Assembly (NCBI RefSeq): GCF_016888005.1
Contig: NZ_JAFDVE010000003.1
Coordinates: 124,001-188,000, forward strand
Origin: Phycicoccus sp. CSK15P-2
GTDB taxonomy: Bacteria > Actinomycetota > Actinomycetes > Actinomycetales > Dermatophilaceae
DNA length: 64,000 bases
Reading direction: 5' to 3'
Positions 54,322-62,329 of the stretch are shown here, one piece after another. The stretch's first letter is position 1; each line of letters opens with the position of its first letter. The notes beneath the pieces are model-generated. The model searched no databases. It saw nothing but the letters and a program-made list of their open reading frames with translations, and had not been told where the DNA came from. A program made the position numbers and the translations under genes.

Positions 54322-54822
54322 ATGGGTTCTATGAGGTCTCTGGTCGGTTTCCCCGCCGTCGTCAACGAGACGGCGGCACGGTCCGTCGCGGCCGGGGTGG
54401 TCCTGCTGGCCGGCGCGACGATGGTCACCGGATGGCTCTGGTTGGCCGTGGTCCTCGCCACCGGCTTCGCGCTGCGGGTACTGTCCGGGCCGCGGCTGAG
54501 CCCCCTCGGCCGGCTCGCGGCGCAGGTCGTGGCGCCGCGGCTGGGTGCGCCGCGGCTGGTCTCCGGCACGCCGAAGCGGTTCGCGCAGGGCATCGGGCTG
54601 GTCGTCTCCGGCGCGGCCGTCGCGGCCCTGGCGCTGGGCGGCACGGCCGTGGCCACGGCCCTGCTCGCCGTCCTCGTCGTCTTCGCCACCCTCGAGGCGG
54701 TCGTCGGCTTCTGTGCCGGCTGCTACGCGTTCGGCCTGCTCATCCGGGCCGGGATCGTCTCCGACGACACGTGCGTCGAGTGCGCCGACATCACCGCCCG
54801 GCGCCTCCCGGTCGCCGCCTGA
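54322..54822 (+). CDS. DUF4395 membrane protein
   Basis: A 166-residue protein with four membrane helices in two pairs, matching DUF4395 along its length. RFAQGIGLVVSGAAVAAL near residue 89 and VGFCAGCYAFGLLIRAG near 128 are conserved, the Cys pair CAGC being the notable feature; a second pair lies in DDTCVECADI near the C-terminus. Such proteins are often near thioredoxin or sulfurtransferase genes, so a redox role is possible but unproven. CATAAT at 54308-54313 may be its -10 box. Confidence 0.8.
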   Translation: MGSMRSLVGFPAVVNETAARSVAAGVVLLAGATMVTGWLWLAVVLATGFALRVLSGPRLSPLGRLAAQVVAPRLGAPRLVSGTPKRFAQGIGLVVSGAAVAALALGGTAVATALLAVLVVFATLEAVVGFCAGCYAFGLLIRAGIVSDDTCVECADITARRLPVAA

Positions 54823-54854
54823 CCTCCACCCGCCAGGACCCCCGTCACCCCCTC

Positions 54855-54907
54855 GCGAACGTGTGTGAACACGCCGCAGGATCCGCGGCGTGTTCACAGA
54901 CGTTCGC
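54855..54907. terminator. Long terminator hairpin
   Basis: The 23-base arms at 54855-54877 and 54885-54907 pair with a single mismatch around the seven-base loop AGGATCC. It stands 33 bases after the DUF4395 stop and 69 bases before the next start, so it separates the two units. It has no U-tract. Confidence 0.85.
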
Positions 54908-54975
54908 AGGGGCGTGGCCGGCTTCACGCTTGCTCCGGTTTGCATTCTGCTAACTGAAGCAAGCACAATGGGTCC

Positions 54976-55350
54976 GTGAGCAAGAACCCGCTGAACGACC
55001 TCGGTGAGAGCCTGGGCGACTACCTGCGCGAGCAGCGCACGTCGGCCCAGCTCTCGCTGCGTCAGCTGTCCGAGCTCGCCGGGGTCTCCAACCCCTACCT
55101 GTCCCAGATCGAACGTGGGCTGAAGCGGCCCAGCGCCGAGATCCTCCAGCAGCTCGCCAAGGGCCTGGAGGTCTCCGCCGAGTCCCTGTACGTCCGGGCC
55201 GGCATCCTCGACGCCGAGACCGCCCACCCCACGTCCGACGCCCTGGACGTCCGCCGTGCCGTCGCCGAGGACCCGGTCCTCACGGCCCGGCAGAAGAAGA
55301 CGCTCCTCGACATCTACGCGTCCTACGTCGAGGACGACTCCCGGCAGTGA
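54976..55350 (+). CDS. XRE-family regulator (Rv0474-like)
   Basis: A 124-residue protein with an N-terminal helix-turn-helix (residues 14-68), including LSLRQLSELAGVSNPYLSQI and RGLKRPSAEILQQLAKGL. The C-terminal part is helical and charged. In mycobacteria the homologue lies directly before hbhA, as here. CACAAT at 54964-54969 ends seven bases before the GTG, so the mRNA may be leaderless. GCTTGC...GCAAGC flanks the promoter (about 54928-54964) and may be its own operator. Confidence 0.85.
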   Translation: MSKNPLNDLGESLGDYLREQRTSAQLSLRQLSELAGVSNPYLSQIERGLKRPSAEILQQLAKGLEVSAESLYVRAGILDAETAHPTSDALDVRRAVAEDPVLTARQKKTLLDIYASYVEDDSRQ

Positions 55351-55425
55351 CGCCGACGTAGCCCCCGGCAGTGCCGCCGCACGGGCGCCCCGCACCTCGT
55401 CCCCTCCACCCTGAAGGAGTCCGCC

Positions 55426-56130
55426 ATGGCCGTCATCGACGACCTCCGCAAGACCGTCGACACCACCCCGCTGTACGCGATCGCCGGGGTCACCGACCTC
55501 GCCGTCGAGAAGGTCCGCGGTGCGCAGAAGCGTGCCGAGACCCGCAGCGCCGAGATCACCAAGCGCGCCGAGGCCGCTCGTGCCGACCTCTCGCCGTCCG
55601 CCGTCCAGGCCCGCGCCGAGCGCCTCGCCGAGCAGGTCAAGGACCTCCCGGCCCTCGCCCTGAACCAGGGCCTCGTCGTCTCCGGCCGCGTCACCGAGGG
55701 CTACGAGGCCTTCGCCACCCGCGGCAAGGACGTCGTCGGCCGCATCCGCACCCAGAAGTCCACCCAGGACCTCGTCGCGCAGGCCGGCACGACCGTCGCC
55801 CAGGCCAAGGGCGCCGTCACCACCGCCCGCCACGCCGCCGCCGAGATCGAGCGTTCCGCCAAGGCCACCCTGACGACCGGCCGCAAGGAGGCCGCGAAGG
55901 TCGCCACCGTCCTCACCGACTCCGTCGCCGAGGAGGCCAAGGAGGCCCAGGTCGAGGTCGCCGCGTCGGCCAAGCGCACCCGCGCCGCCGCCAAGCGGAC
56001 GAGCACGACGTCCAAGAAGGGCACGAAGCGCACGACCGCCTCCACCAAGGCGGCCGGCACGAGCGCCCGCAAGACGGCCAAGGCCTCGACCAAGGCCGCC
56101 GAGAAGGCGGCCGAGAAGGTCGGCGACTGA
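55426..56130 (+). CDS. HbhA-like heparin-binding haemagglutinin family protein
   Basis: A 234-residue protein, fully helical with long coiled-coil stretches (residues 25-165). The last 60 residues are built from Lys/Ala/Thr repeats (KGTKRTTASTKAAG, KTAKASTKAAEKAAEK), like the heparin-binding tail of mycobacterial HbhA. There is no signal peptide, also true of HbhA. The start MAVIDDLRKTVDTTPLYAIAG matches the family. In a non-pathogen the tail may bind DNA or polyanions instead. GAAGGAG stands before the ATG. Confidence 0.83.
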   Translation: MAVIDDLRKTVDTTPLYAIAGVTDLAVEKVRGAQKRAETRSAEITKRAEAARADLSPSAVQARAERLAEQVKDLPALALNQGLVVSGRVTEGYEAFATRGKDVVGRIRTQKSTQDLVAQAGTTVAQAKGAVTTARHAAAEIERSAKATLTTGRKEAAKVATVLTDSVAEEAKEAQVEVAASAKRTRAAAKRTSTTSKKGTKRTTASTKAAGTSARKTAKASTKAAEKAAEKVGD

Positions 56131-56141
56131 CTCCTCCCGAG

Positions 56142-56194
56142 TCGCGGCGGTGACACGCCGCGAACGGTCACCGGTTCGCCCCCTTTCCGGTGAC
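56142..56194 (+). terminator. Two adjacent hairpins after the HbhA-like gene
   Basis: TCGCGGCG (56142-56149) pairs with 56156-56163 over GTGACA, and GTCACCGG (56167-56174) pairs with 56187-56194 over a 12-base loop. They start 11 bases after the stop, a tandem terminator layout before the separately promoted asparaginase gene. Confidence 0.7.
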
Positions 56195-56274
56195 ACCCTG
56201 GTCAGGCCCGGGGGCCGGTTACCCTGCCCGGCCCCCGGGCCGCTCCATGTCCGAGCCGCGGCTAGCGTGTGGGC

Positions 56275-57261
56275 GTGCCGCAGCCCACACCCTCCGCTCT
56301 CGCCGATGCCCCCGTCGTGGCCCACGTCGTCCGCGGAGGCGTCGTGGAGTCCGTCCACCGCGCGAGTATCGCGGTCACCGACCCCGACGGCTCGCTCGCC
56401 GAGGCGTGGGGCGACCCGCACGACCCGGTCCTGCCACGGTCGTCGACCAAGCCGCTGCAGGCGGTCGCGATGCTCCGGGCCGGCCTCGATCTCCCGTCGG
56501 AGCACCTCGCGCTCGCCTGTGCGAGTCACAGCGCCGAGCCGTTCCACCTCGACGGCGTCCGGGCGATGCTCGCGGCCGCGGACCTCGCCGAGGCCGACCT
56601 CGGCAACACCCCGGACCTGCCGTACGAGCCGTACGAGCGCGACGTGTGGGTCGCTGCCGGTCACGTCGCGCGGCCGCTCGCCCAGAACTGCTCCGGCAAG
56701 CACGCCGCCATGCTCGCCACCTGCGGGGTCGCCGGCTGGGACCGGCGGACCTACCTCGACGCCGACCACCCGCTGCAGCGGCACGTCACGGCGACGATCG
56801 AGGACCTCGCCGGCGAGCGGGTGACGGCGACGGTGGCCGACGGATGCGGCGCGCCCGCCGTGGCGGTCTCGCTCGTCGCACTCGCCCGTGTCTTCGGGGA
56901 CATCGCGACCGCCGCCCCGGACACGCCCGAGGGCCGCGTCGCCCATGCCGTGCGGGCCCACCCCGACCTCCTCGGGGGGACCCGCCGCGACGTCACCGCC
57001 CTCGTGCGGGGGACGCCGGGCGTGGTCGCCAAGGACGGCGCGGAGGGCGTCTACGCGGTGGGGCTGCCGGACGGGCGCGGCGTCGCGCTCAAGGTGGCCG
57101 ACGGCGGGCAGCGTGCCCGGGCCGTCGTCCTCGCCGCCGTGCTGCGCCGCCTCGGCGTGGAGTCGCGGGCCTACCCGCGCCTCGAGGACGCCCCGGTCCT
57201 CGGGCACGGCGAGCCGGTGGGGTCCGTCGTGGCGGTGGGCATCGCTGAGGGTCCGGGATGA
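56275..57261 (+). CDS. L-asparaginase II family protein
   Basis: A 328-residue protein matching the actinobacterial/plant-microbe asparaginase II family (not the E. coli type). [17 protein letters not shown] at the start, [17 protein letters not shown] near residue 52, ASHSAEPFH near 82, [10 protein letters not shown] near 138 and [14 protein letters not shown] near 180 are conserved. The Ser-Thr-Lys segment probably forms the active site for asparagine hydrolysis. GTG at 56275 is chosen because TAGCGT (56263-56268) ends seven bases before it; GTG at 56269 is possible. Confidence 0.85.
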   Translation: MPQPTPSALADAPVVAHVVRGGVVESVHRASIAVTDPDGSLAEAWGDPHDPVLPRSSTKPLQAVAMLRAGLDLPSEHLALACASHSAEPFHLDGVRAMLAAADLAEADLGNTPDLPYEPYERDVWVAAGHVARPLAQNCSGKHAAMLATCGVAGWDRRTYLDADHPLQRHVTATIEDLAGERVTATVADGCGAPAVAVSLVALARVFGDIATAAPDTPEGRVAHAVRAHPDLLGGTRRDVTALVRGTPGVVAKDGAEGVYAVGLPDGRGVALKVADGGQRARAVVLAAVLRRLGVESRAYPRLEDAPVLGHGEPVGSVVAVGIAEGPG

Positions 57262-57683
57262 GGACCGTCCTTCAGCGGGTCAGTCGCGCCGCGGTGAGTG
57301 TCGACGGCGAGGTCGTCGGGGCCCTCGACCGCCCGGGGCTCGTCGCGCTCGTCGGCGTCACCCACGACGACGGTCCCGAGCAGGTGGAGACCACCGCCCG
57401 CAAGATCGCCGGGCTGCGCATCCTCGACGGCGAGCGCTCGGCCACCGACCTCGGTGCGCCGGTCCTCGTCGTCAGCCAGTTCACCCTCTACGCGGACGTC
57501 CGCAAGGGCCGACGGCCCTCGTGGAACGCGGCTGCTCCCGGCCCCGTGGCGGAGCCGGTCGTGGAGGCCGTGGTCGCCGCGCTGAGGGCCCGCGGGCTCG
57601 AGGTCGCGACCGGGCGGTTCGGGGCCCACATGGACGTCGAGCTCGTGGGCGACGGCCCCGTGACCATCGTCCTCGACGTCTGA
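57258..57683 (+). CDS. dtd: D-aminoacyl-tRNA deacylase
   Basis: A 141-residue enzyme that removes D-amino acids from tRNA. It begins [20 protein letters not shown] and has [19 protein letters not shown] near residue 74; the C-terminus [11 protein letters not shown] contains the Gly-Pro pair that shapes the D-specific pocket. Length is typical. Its ATG overlaps the asparaginase stop. Confidence 0.94.
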   Translation: MRTVLQRVSRAAVSVDGEVVGALDRPGLVALVGVTHDDGPEQVETTARKIAGLRILDGERSATDLGAPVLVVSQFTLYADVRKGRRPSWNAAAPGPVAEPVVEAVVAALRARGLEVATGRFGAHMDVELVGDGPVTIVLDV

Positions 57684-57699
57684 CACCTAGGCTGTGCCC

Positions 57700-58014
57700 A
57701 TGTCGTTCGGCACGCTGCAGTCCTACATCGAGCTCCTGCTCACCCTCGTGGCCCTCGGGGTCGAGCTCTACGCGGTCGTCGACTGCCTGCGCCGCCGCCC
57801 CGACGCGTTCACCGCGGCGGGCAAGCGGACCAAGGGCTTCTGGCTCGCCGTCACCGGCGTGGCGGTGCTCTTCGGCGTCGTCGCCGTGGGCGGTCTCGGG
57901 ATCATCGGGATCATCGCCGTCATCGCCGCCGGGGTGTACCTCGCCGACGTCAAGCCGGCGCTCGACCAGGTGATGGGCCGCGGCGGCCAGCAGGGGCCGT
58001 ACGGGCCCTGGTGA
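57700..58014 (+). CDS. DUF2516 small membrane protein (Rv0476-like)
   Basis: A 104-residue protein with two or three membrane helices (about residues 8-25, 45-62 and 63-80) and a Gly/Pro tail. LLTLVALGVELYAVVDCLRR is the typical DUF2516 start. The function is unknown; in mycobacteria the same family follows hbhA. The ATG at 57700 is exactly seven bases after TAGGCT (57688-57693), which decides the start over a GTG at 57694. Confidence 0.8.
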   Translation: MSFGTLQSYIELLLTLVALGVELYAVVDCLRRRPDAFTAAGKRTKGFWLAVTGVAVLFGVVAVGGLGIIGIIAVIAAGVYLADVKPALDQVMGRGGQQGPYGPW

Positions 58015-58041
58015 CCTCGGCGGACGACGTCCGCCGAGGCC

Positions 58042-58836
58042 TCAGCGTGGCGCCACGCAGTCCCATGCGACGGTGAGCTCGCCCAGCCGCCACCGGGACG
58101 GTCCGTCGAGCAGCGGCCACCCGGCCTCGCGCAGCGACCGGGCCGCCCCCAGGAAGCGCTGCCGTACCCCGTAGGACGCGAGCGGCGCGTGCCGCACCCA
58201 CGCGTCGTCGAGCGCGGTGAGCAGCGCGTGCACGTGCTCGCCCGGGACGTTGCGGTGGATGAGCGCCTTGGGCAGCCGCTCGGCCACCACGCCGGGACGC
58301 TCGAGCCCTCGCAGCCGCCATGCGAGCGACAGGCTCTGCGGGCCGTCCGCGGTGACGGCGACCCAGGTCGCGAGCCGCCCGAGCTCGTCGCACGTGCCGT
58401 CGACGAGCATCCCGTCCGGTGCGAGCCGTCCGGTCGTGCGTTCCCAGGCGCCGGGCACCTCGGCCTCGTCGTACTGCCGCAGCACGTTGAAGGCACGGAC
58501 GACCACCGGCCGCGCCCCGCCGGGCAGCGGCACCTCGAACCCACCCCGGGCGAAGCGCAGCCCGGGCCGCTGCAGCGGGCGGGCGGCGGCGACGCGGTCC
58601 GGGTCGATCTCGATGCCGACGACCTGGAGGTCCGGGCGGACGCGCAGCAGCCGGTCGGACAGCTCGACCGCGGTGACGGGCGAGGCGCCGTACCCGAGGT
58701 CGACGACGACCGGTGCCGGCCCGGCCCGGCGCAGGCGCCACGCCTGCGGGCCGGCCAGCCAGCGGTCGCAGCGGCGCAGCCGGTTCGGGTTGGTCGTCCC
58801 GCGGGTGATGACCCCCTCGGGGCGCTGGCCGGCCAC
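58042..58836 (-). CDS. Class I SAM-dependent methyltransferase-like protein
   Basis: A 264-residue protein. VVVDLGYGASPVTAVELSDR near residue 42 is motif I (D-L-G-x-G), VVGIEIDPDRVAAA near 73 is motif II with the acidic ribose-binding residue, and RAFNVLRQYDEAEV near 114 fits motif IV. The target is unknown. GTG at 58836 is chosen because TACGCT on the minus strand (58843-58848) ends seven bases before it. It is divergent from the next gene. Confidence 0.78.
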   Translation of the reverse strand: MAGQRPEGVITRGTTNPNRLRRCDRWLAGPQAWRLRRAGPAPVVVDLGYGASPVTAVELSDRLLRVRPDLQVVGIEIDPDRVAAARPLQRPGLRFARGGFEVPLPGGARPVVVRAFNVLRQYDEAEVPGAWERTTGRLAPDGMLVDGTCDELGRLATWVAVTADGPQSLSLAWRLRGLERPGVVAERLPKALIHRNVPGEHVHALLTALDDAWVRHAPLASYGVRQRFLGAARSLREAGWPLLDGPSRWRLGELTVAWDCVAPR

Positions 58837-58910
58837 CTGGCCAGCGTAGATGCGTCCGTCGGACCTGGGCCGTCCCCTCGTCGACGCGGCGCCCGTCCTA
58901 CCCTGATCCC

Positions 58911-59708
58911 GTGCTGGATCGGCTACGGGTGAGGCGGGAGAGCGAGGTGAGCCTCTCCATGCTCGCGCTCGTCGTGTCACTCGCGGCGGCCCTCGTCCTC
59001 GGCCTCGTGTCGTGGGTCCCGCGGGTCCTCGCCCTGGAGGTCGGCATCACCGACGTCGAGCCGGGCCTGCTCTCGGTGGCGCAGAACACCCGCGGCGTGC
59101 AGTCGCTCGGTGCCGACCTCACGGTGACGCTCTACGACCGCGGCTTCCGGCTCTCCCGCGGGACGACGGTCCTCGCCGACACCGTCACCAAGGGTGCGCC
59201 GGTCGTCGCGCTGCGCGGCTCGGTGGTCTCGGGCGAGGAGCACCCGCAGGAGCGGGTCCGCTCGGCCCTGGTCGACGTGAGCATCGACGCCGTGACCCGG
59301 GACGGCGAGAAGGTCACGTACAGCGGGGTCGTTTCGGGCCCCGGTGAGGCGCTGCCGCTGCGGATCACCTTCGAGCCGCTCGACGGCCGGATCCGGATGG
59401 ACGTCGCGGTCGAGGGCGCCTCCGCCGTCGCGCTCAACCTCGACTGGCGCCCCGCGACCACCGGCATCGCTCCGGCCCTGCCCGCGCGCAACCTCAAGGC
59501 CAAGGCGTACTGGGTCGACCCGACCGTCGTCCAGCAGCCGGCGTTCACCTGGGTGCTCGGTACCGACGTCTCGATCGGACCGGTGCGGGTGCCGCGGGCG
59601 GTCGACCTGCGCCAGGACGGCCGGATCGCGGTGCACGTCTGGGCCCCACGGGCCGTGGTCACGGTGACCGACACCCCGCGCGGGGCCCGTGACACACTCG
59701 AGGGGTGA
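58911..59708 (+). CDS. Membrane-anchored extracytoplasmic protein of unknown function
   Basis: A 265-residue protein with one N-terminal helix (about residues 15-42, [20 protein letters not shown]) and a beta-rich outside domain. No enzyme motif is seen. TACCCT at 58899-58904 ends seven bases before the GTG. Its stop overlaps the mshA start (GTGA), so it is coupled to mycothiol synthesis at least in expression. I know of no function for it. Confidence 0.75.
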   Translation: MLDRLRVRRESEVSLSMLALVVSLAAALVLGLVSWVPRVLALEVGITDVEPGLLSVAQNTRGVQSLGADLTVTLYDRGFRLSRGTTVLADTVTKGAPVVALRGSVVSGEEHPQERVRSALVDVSIDAVTRDGEKVTYSGVVSGPGEALPLRITFEPLDGRIRMDVAVEGASAVALNLDWRPATTGIAPALPARNLKAKAYWVDPTVVQQPAFTWVLGTDVSIGPVRVPRAVDLRQDGRIAVHVWAPRAVVTVTDTPRGARDTLEG

Positions 59709-61015
59709 CTGACCGACCCGCCGCGCCGCACCGTGTCGCGATGGTGTCCGTGCACACCTCGCCCCTCGCCCAGCCGGGCACCGGCGACGCCGGCGGGATG
59801 AACGTGTACGTCCTCGAGGTCGCCCGCCAGCTGGCCCGGCAGGGCACTGCCGTCGACCTCTTCACCCGCACGACGAGCGCCTCGCTCGCCGACCTCGTCG
59901 AGGTCGAGCCCGGCATCGTCGTCCGGCACGTCGCCGCCGGCCCGTACGAGGGGCTGTCGAAGGAGGACCTCCCGGGGCAGCTCTGCGCCTTCGCCGCCGG
60001 GATGATGCGGGTCGCCGCGCACGCGCCGTCCGGCTACTACGACCTCGTGCACTCGCACTACTGGCTCTCCGGCCAGGTGGGGTGGCTCGCGGCCGACCGG
60101 TGGGGTGTCCCGCTCGTCCACACGATGCACACGATGGCGCGGGTCAAGAACCTCCACCTCGCCGACGGCGACGAGCCGGAGCCGCGCGGCCGCGAGATCG
60201 GTGAGGCGCAGGTCGTTGACGCCGCCGACCGGCTCGTCGCGAACACCGAGCGCGAGGCCAGCGAGCTCGTCGAGCTCTACGGTGCCGACCCCGACCGCGT
60301 CGCGGTGGCGGAGCCCGGGGTCGACCTCACGACCTTCCGGCCCGGGTCGCGGGTCGAGGCACGGGCCGCGCTCGGGCTGCCGTCCGAGGCCGTGCTTCTC
60401 CTGTTCGTCGGTCGGATCCAGCCGCTCAAGGGGCCGGACGTCCTCGTCCGCGCGGCCGCCGAGCTCGTGCGCCGCGACCCGTCCCTGCGTGAGCGCCTCG
60501 TCGTCGGCATCCTCGGTGGAGCGAGCGGGTCCGGCGTGCGCAACCCGATGGGCCTCCCGGAGCTCGCCGAACGGCGTGGCATCGGCACCGCGCTGCGCGT
60601 CGTGCCGCCGGTCGACCGCGAGACCCTGGCGCAGTGGTACCGCGCGGCCGACGTCGTCGCGGTGCCCTCGCACAGCGAGTCGTTCGGGCTCGTCGCCGTC
60701 GAGGCCCAGGCCTGCGGGACGCCGGTCGTCGCCGCGAACGTCGGTGGCCTGCCCACCGCGGTCGGGGACGCCGGCGTGCTCGTCGACGGCCACGACACGG
60801 CGTCCTGGGCCAGCGCCCTGGGCTCGGTGCTGTGCGACCCGGAGCTCGCCTCCGGGCTGTCCCGCCGCGCGGTCGAGCACGCCCAGGGGTTCGGATGGGC
60901 GCGGACGGCCGAGAAGCTGCAGGGCGTCTACCGGGAGGCCCTGGCCCGCCGCAAGGACGTCTCCATCCACGACGCCGAGCGGCTCGAGGACATCCCGCGG
61001 GCGGTCATCCCGTGA
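59705..61015 (+). CDS. mshA: D-inositol-3-phosphate glycosyltransferase (mycothiol)
   Basis: A 436-residue GT-B (GT4) enzyme joining UDP-GlcNAc to inositol 3-phosphate, the first step of mycothiol synthesis. [19 protein letters not shown] near residue 24 and [15 protein letters not shown] near 115 are N-domain hallmarks; [20 protein letters not shown] near 232 and [20 protein letters not shown] near 322 (the E-x7-E motif) form the UDP-sugar site. A hexamer CACACT at 59694-59699 lies just before the GTG and could be an extra promoter. Confidence 0.96.
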   Translation: MTDRPAAPHRVAMVSVHTSPLAQPGTGDAGGMNVYVLEVARQLARQGTAVDLFTRTTSASLADLVEVEPGIVVRHVAAGPYEGLSKEDLPGQLCAFAAGMMRVAAHAPSGYYDLVHSHYWLSGQVGWLAADRWGVPLVHTMHTMARVKNLHLADGDEPEPRGREIGEAQVVDAADRLVANTEREASELVELYGADPDRVAVAEPGVDLTTFRPGSRVEARAALGLPSEAVLLLFVGRIQPLKGPDVLVRAAAELVRRDPSLRERLVVGILGGASGSGVRNPMGLPELAERRGIGTALRVVPPVDRETLAQWYRAADVVAVPSHSESFGLVAVEAQACGTPVVAANVGGLPTAVGDAGVLVDGHDTASWASALGSVLCDPELASGLSRRAVEHAQGFGWARTAEKLQGVYREALARRKDVSIHDAERLEDIPRAVIP

Positions 61016-61542
61016 GCGCTGCCGAGCTCGTGGCCACGGTGCGCTCCGCCCTCGACGAGACGGGCGTCGAGTACGAGACGGGTGCGCGCGACGACGAGCT
61101 CGTCGCCAGCCTGCCCGGCGAGAAGAAGCTCAAGACCGTCGTCTCGCTCGTGTGCTCGGACCAGGCACTGTCGGTGTCGGCGTTCGTCATCCGCAACCCG
61201 GACGAGAACCACCTCGAGGTCTACCGCTTCCTCCTCGGCCGCAACCTGCGTCTGCCCGGGCTCGCGTACAGCGTCGACAAGACCGGCGACGTCTACGTGA
61301 CGGGCCGGGTCCCCGCGGCGGGCGTCGGCACCGAGGTCGTCGACCAGCTGCTCGGGGTCGTCCTCGCGGCCGCGGACGAGCCGTTCAACGAGCTGCTCGT
61401 CCTGGGCTTCCTCACCTCGATGCGCAAGGAGTGGGAGTGGCGGGTCGACCGCGGCGAGAGCCTGCGCAACCTCGAGGCCTTCCGGCACCTGCTCGAGCGC
61501 CCCGGCGACCCCCCGCGGGCCACGGAGCAGCCACCCGGGTGA
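61012..61542 (+). CDS. YbjN-domain protein
   Basis: A 176-residue YbjN-type protein (type III secretion chaperone-like fold). [20 protein letters not shown] near residue 36 and [20 protein letters not shown] near 68 are typical. Actinobacterial copies regularly follow mshA (Rv0487 type). The function is unknown; E. coli YbjN affects stress and motility. The GTG at 61012 overlaps the mshA stop. Confidence 0.85.
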   Translation: MSAAELVATVRSALDETGVEYETGARDDELVASLPGEKKLKTVVSLVCSDQALSVSAFVIRNPDENHLEVYRFLLGRNLRLPGLAYSVDKTGDVYVTGRVPAAGVGTEVVDQLLGVVLAAADEPFNELLVLGFLTSMRKEWEWRVDRGESLRNLEAFRHLLERPGDPPRATEQPPG

Positions 61543-61573
61543 CCCGGGTCACGTCGTCGCTAGGCTGGCTCGC

Positions 61574-62311
61574 ATGACGGAGCACACCCTCATCCTCCTG
61601 CGCCACGGCGAGTCCGACTGGAACCAGAAGAACCTCTTCACCGGGTGGGTCGACGTCGACCTCACCGAGAAGGGCCGCGTCGAGGCGGTCCGCGGGGGGC
61701 GGCTGATCCAGGACGCCGGGCTCCTGCCGGACGTCGTGCACACCTCCGTCCTGCGCCGCGCCATCACGACCGCCAACCTCGCCCTCGACGCCTGCGACCG
61801 CCACTGGGTGCCGGTGCACCGCAGCTGGCGGCTCAACGAGCGGCACTACGGCGCGCTGCAGGGCCTCGACAAGGCCGCCACCCGCGAGACGTACGGCGAC
61901 GAGCAGTTCATGCTCTGGCGGCGCAGCTTCGACACCCCGCCGCCCCCGATCGAGCAGGGCAGCGAGTACGACCAGTCCGGCGACCCGCGCTACGCGGGCA
62001 TCGAGGTCCCGACCACCGAGTGCCTCGCCGACGTCATCCCGCGGCTCATGCCCTACTGGGAGGGCGACCTGCGCGAGGACCTCGTGGCGGGGCGCACCGT
62101 CCTCGTCGTGGCCCACGGCAACAGCCTGCGCGCCCTCGTCAAGCACCTCGACGGCATCGGCGACGACGACATCGCCGGGCTCAACATCCCCACCGGGATG
62201 CCGCTCGTCTACCGGCTCGGGGACGACCTCATGCCCACCGGCCCGGGCGAGTACCTCGACCCGGACGCCGCCGCCGAGGCCGCTGCCGCGGTCGCGAACC
62301 AGGGGCGCTGA
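61574..62311 (+). CDS. gpmA: 2,3-bisphosphoglycerate-dependent phosphoglycerate mutase
   Basis: A 245-residue glycolytic enzyme interconverting 3- and 2-phosphoglycerate. [20 protein letters not shown] carries the phosphorylated His11, [16 protein letters not shown] near residue 85 the catalytic Glu, and [15 protein letters not shown] near 178 the second His. Length is normal. The ATG at 61574 follows TAGGCT (61561-61566) by seven bases, so it has its own, probably leaderless, transcript. Confidence 0.96.
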   Translation: MTEHTLILLRHGESDWNQKNLFTGWVDVDLTEKGRVEAVRGGRLIQDAGLLPDVVHTSVLRRAITTANLALDACDRHWVPVHRSWRLNERHYGALQGLDKAATRETYGDEQFMLWRRSFDTPPPPIEQGSEYDQSGDPRYAGIEVPTTECLADVIPRLMPYWEGDLREDLVAGRTVLVVAHGNSLRALVKHLDGIGDDDIAGLNIPTGMPLVYRLGDDLMPTGPGEYLDPDAAAEAAAAVANQGR

Positions 62312-62329
62312 CCCCCGACCGGGGCCCGC

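Noticed and set aside
54067-57207. A 1046-residue open frame on the minus strand
   Set aside because: It covers several well-supported plus-strand genes in antisense. Its Gly/Leu repeats arise from the complement of alanine-rich coding sequence.
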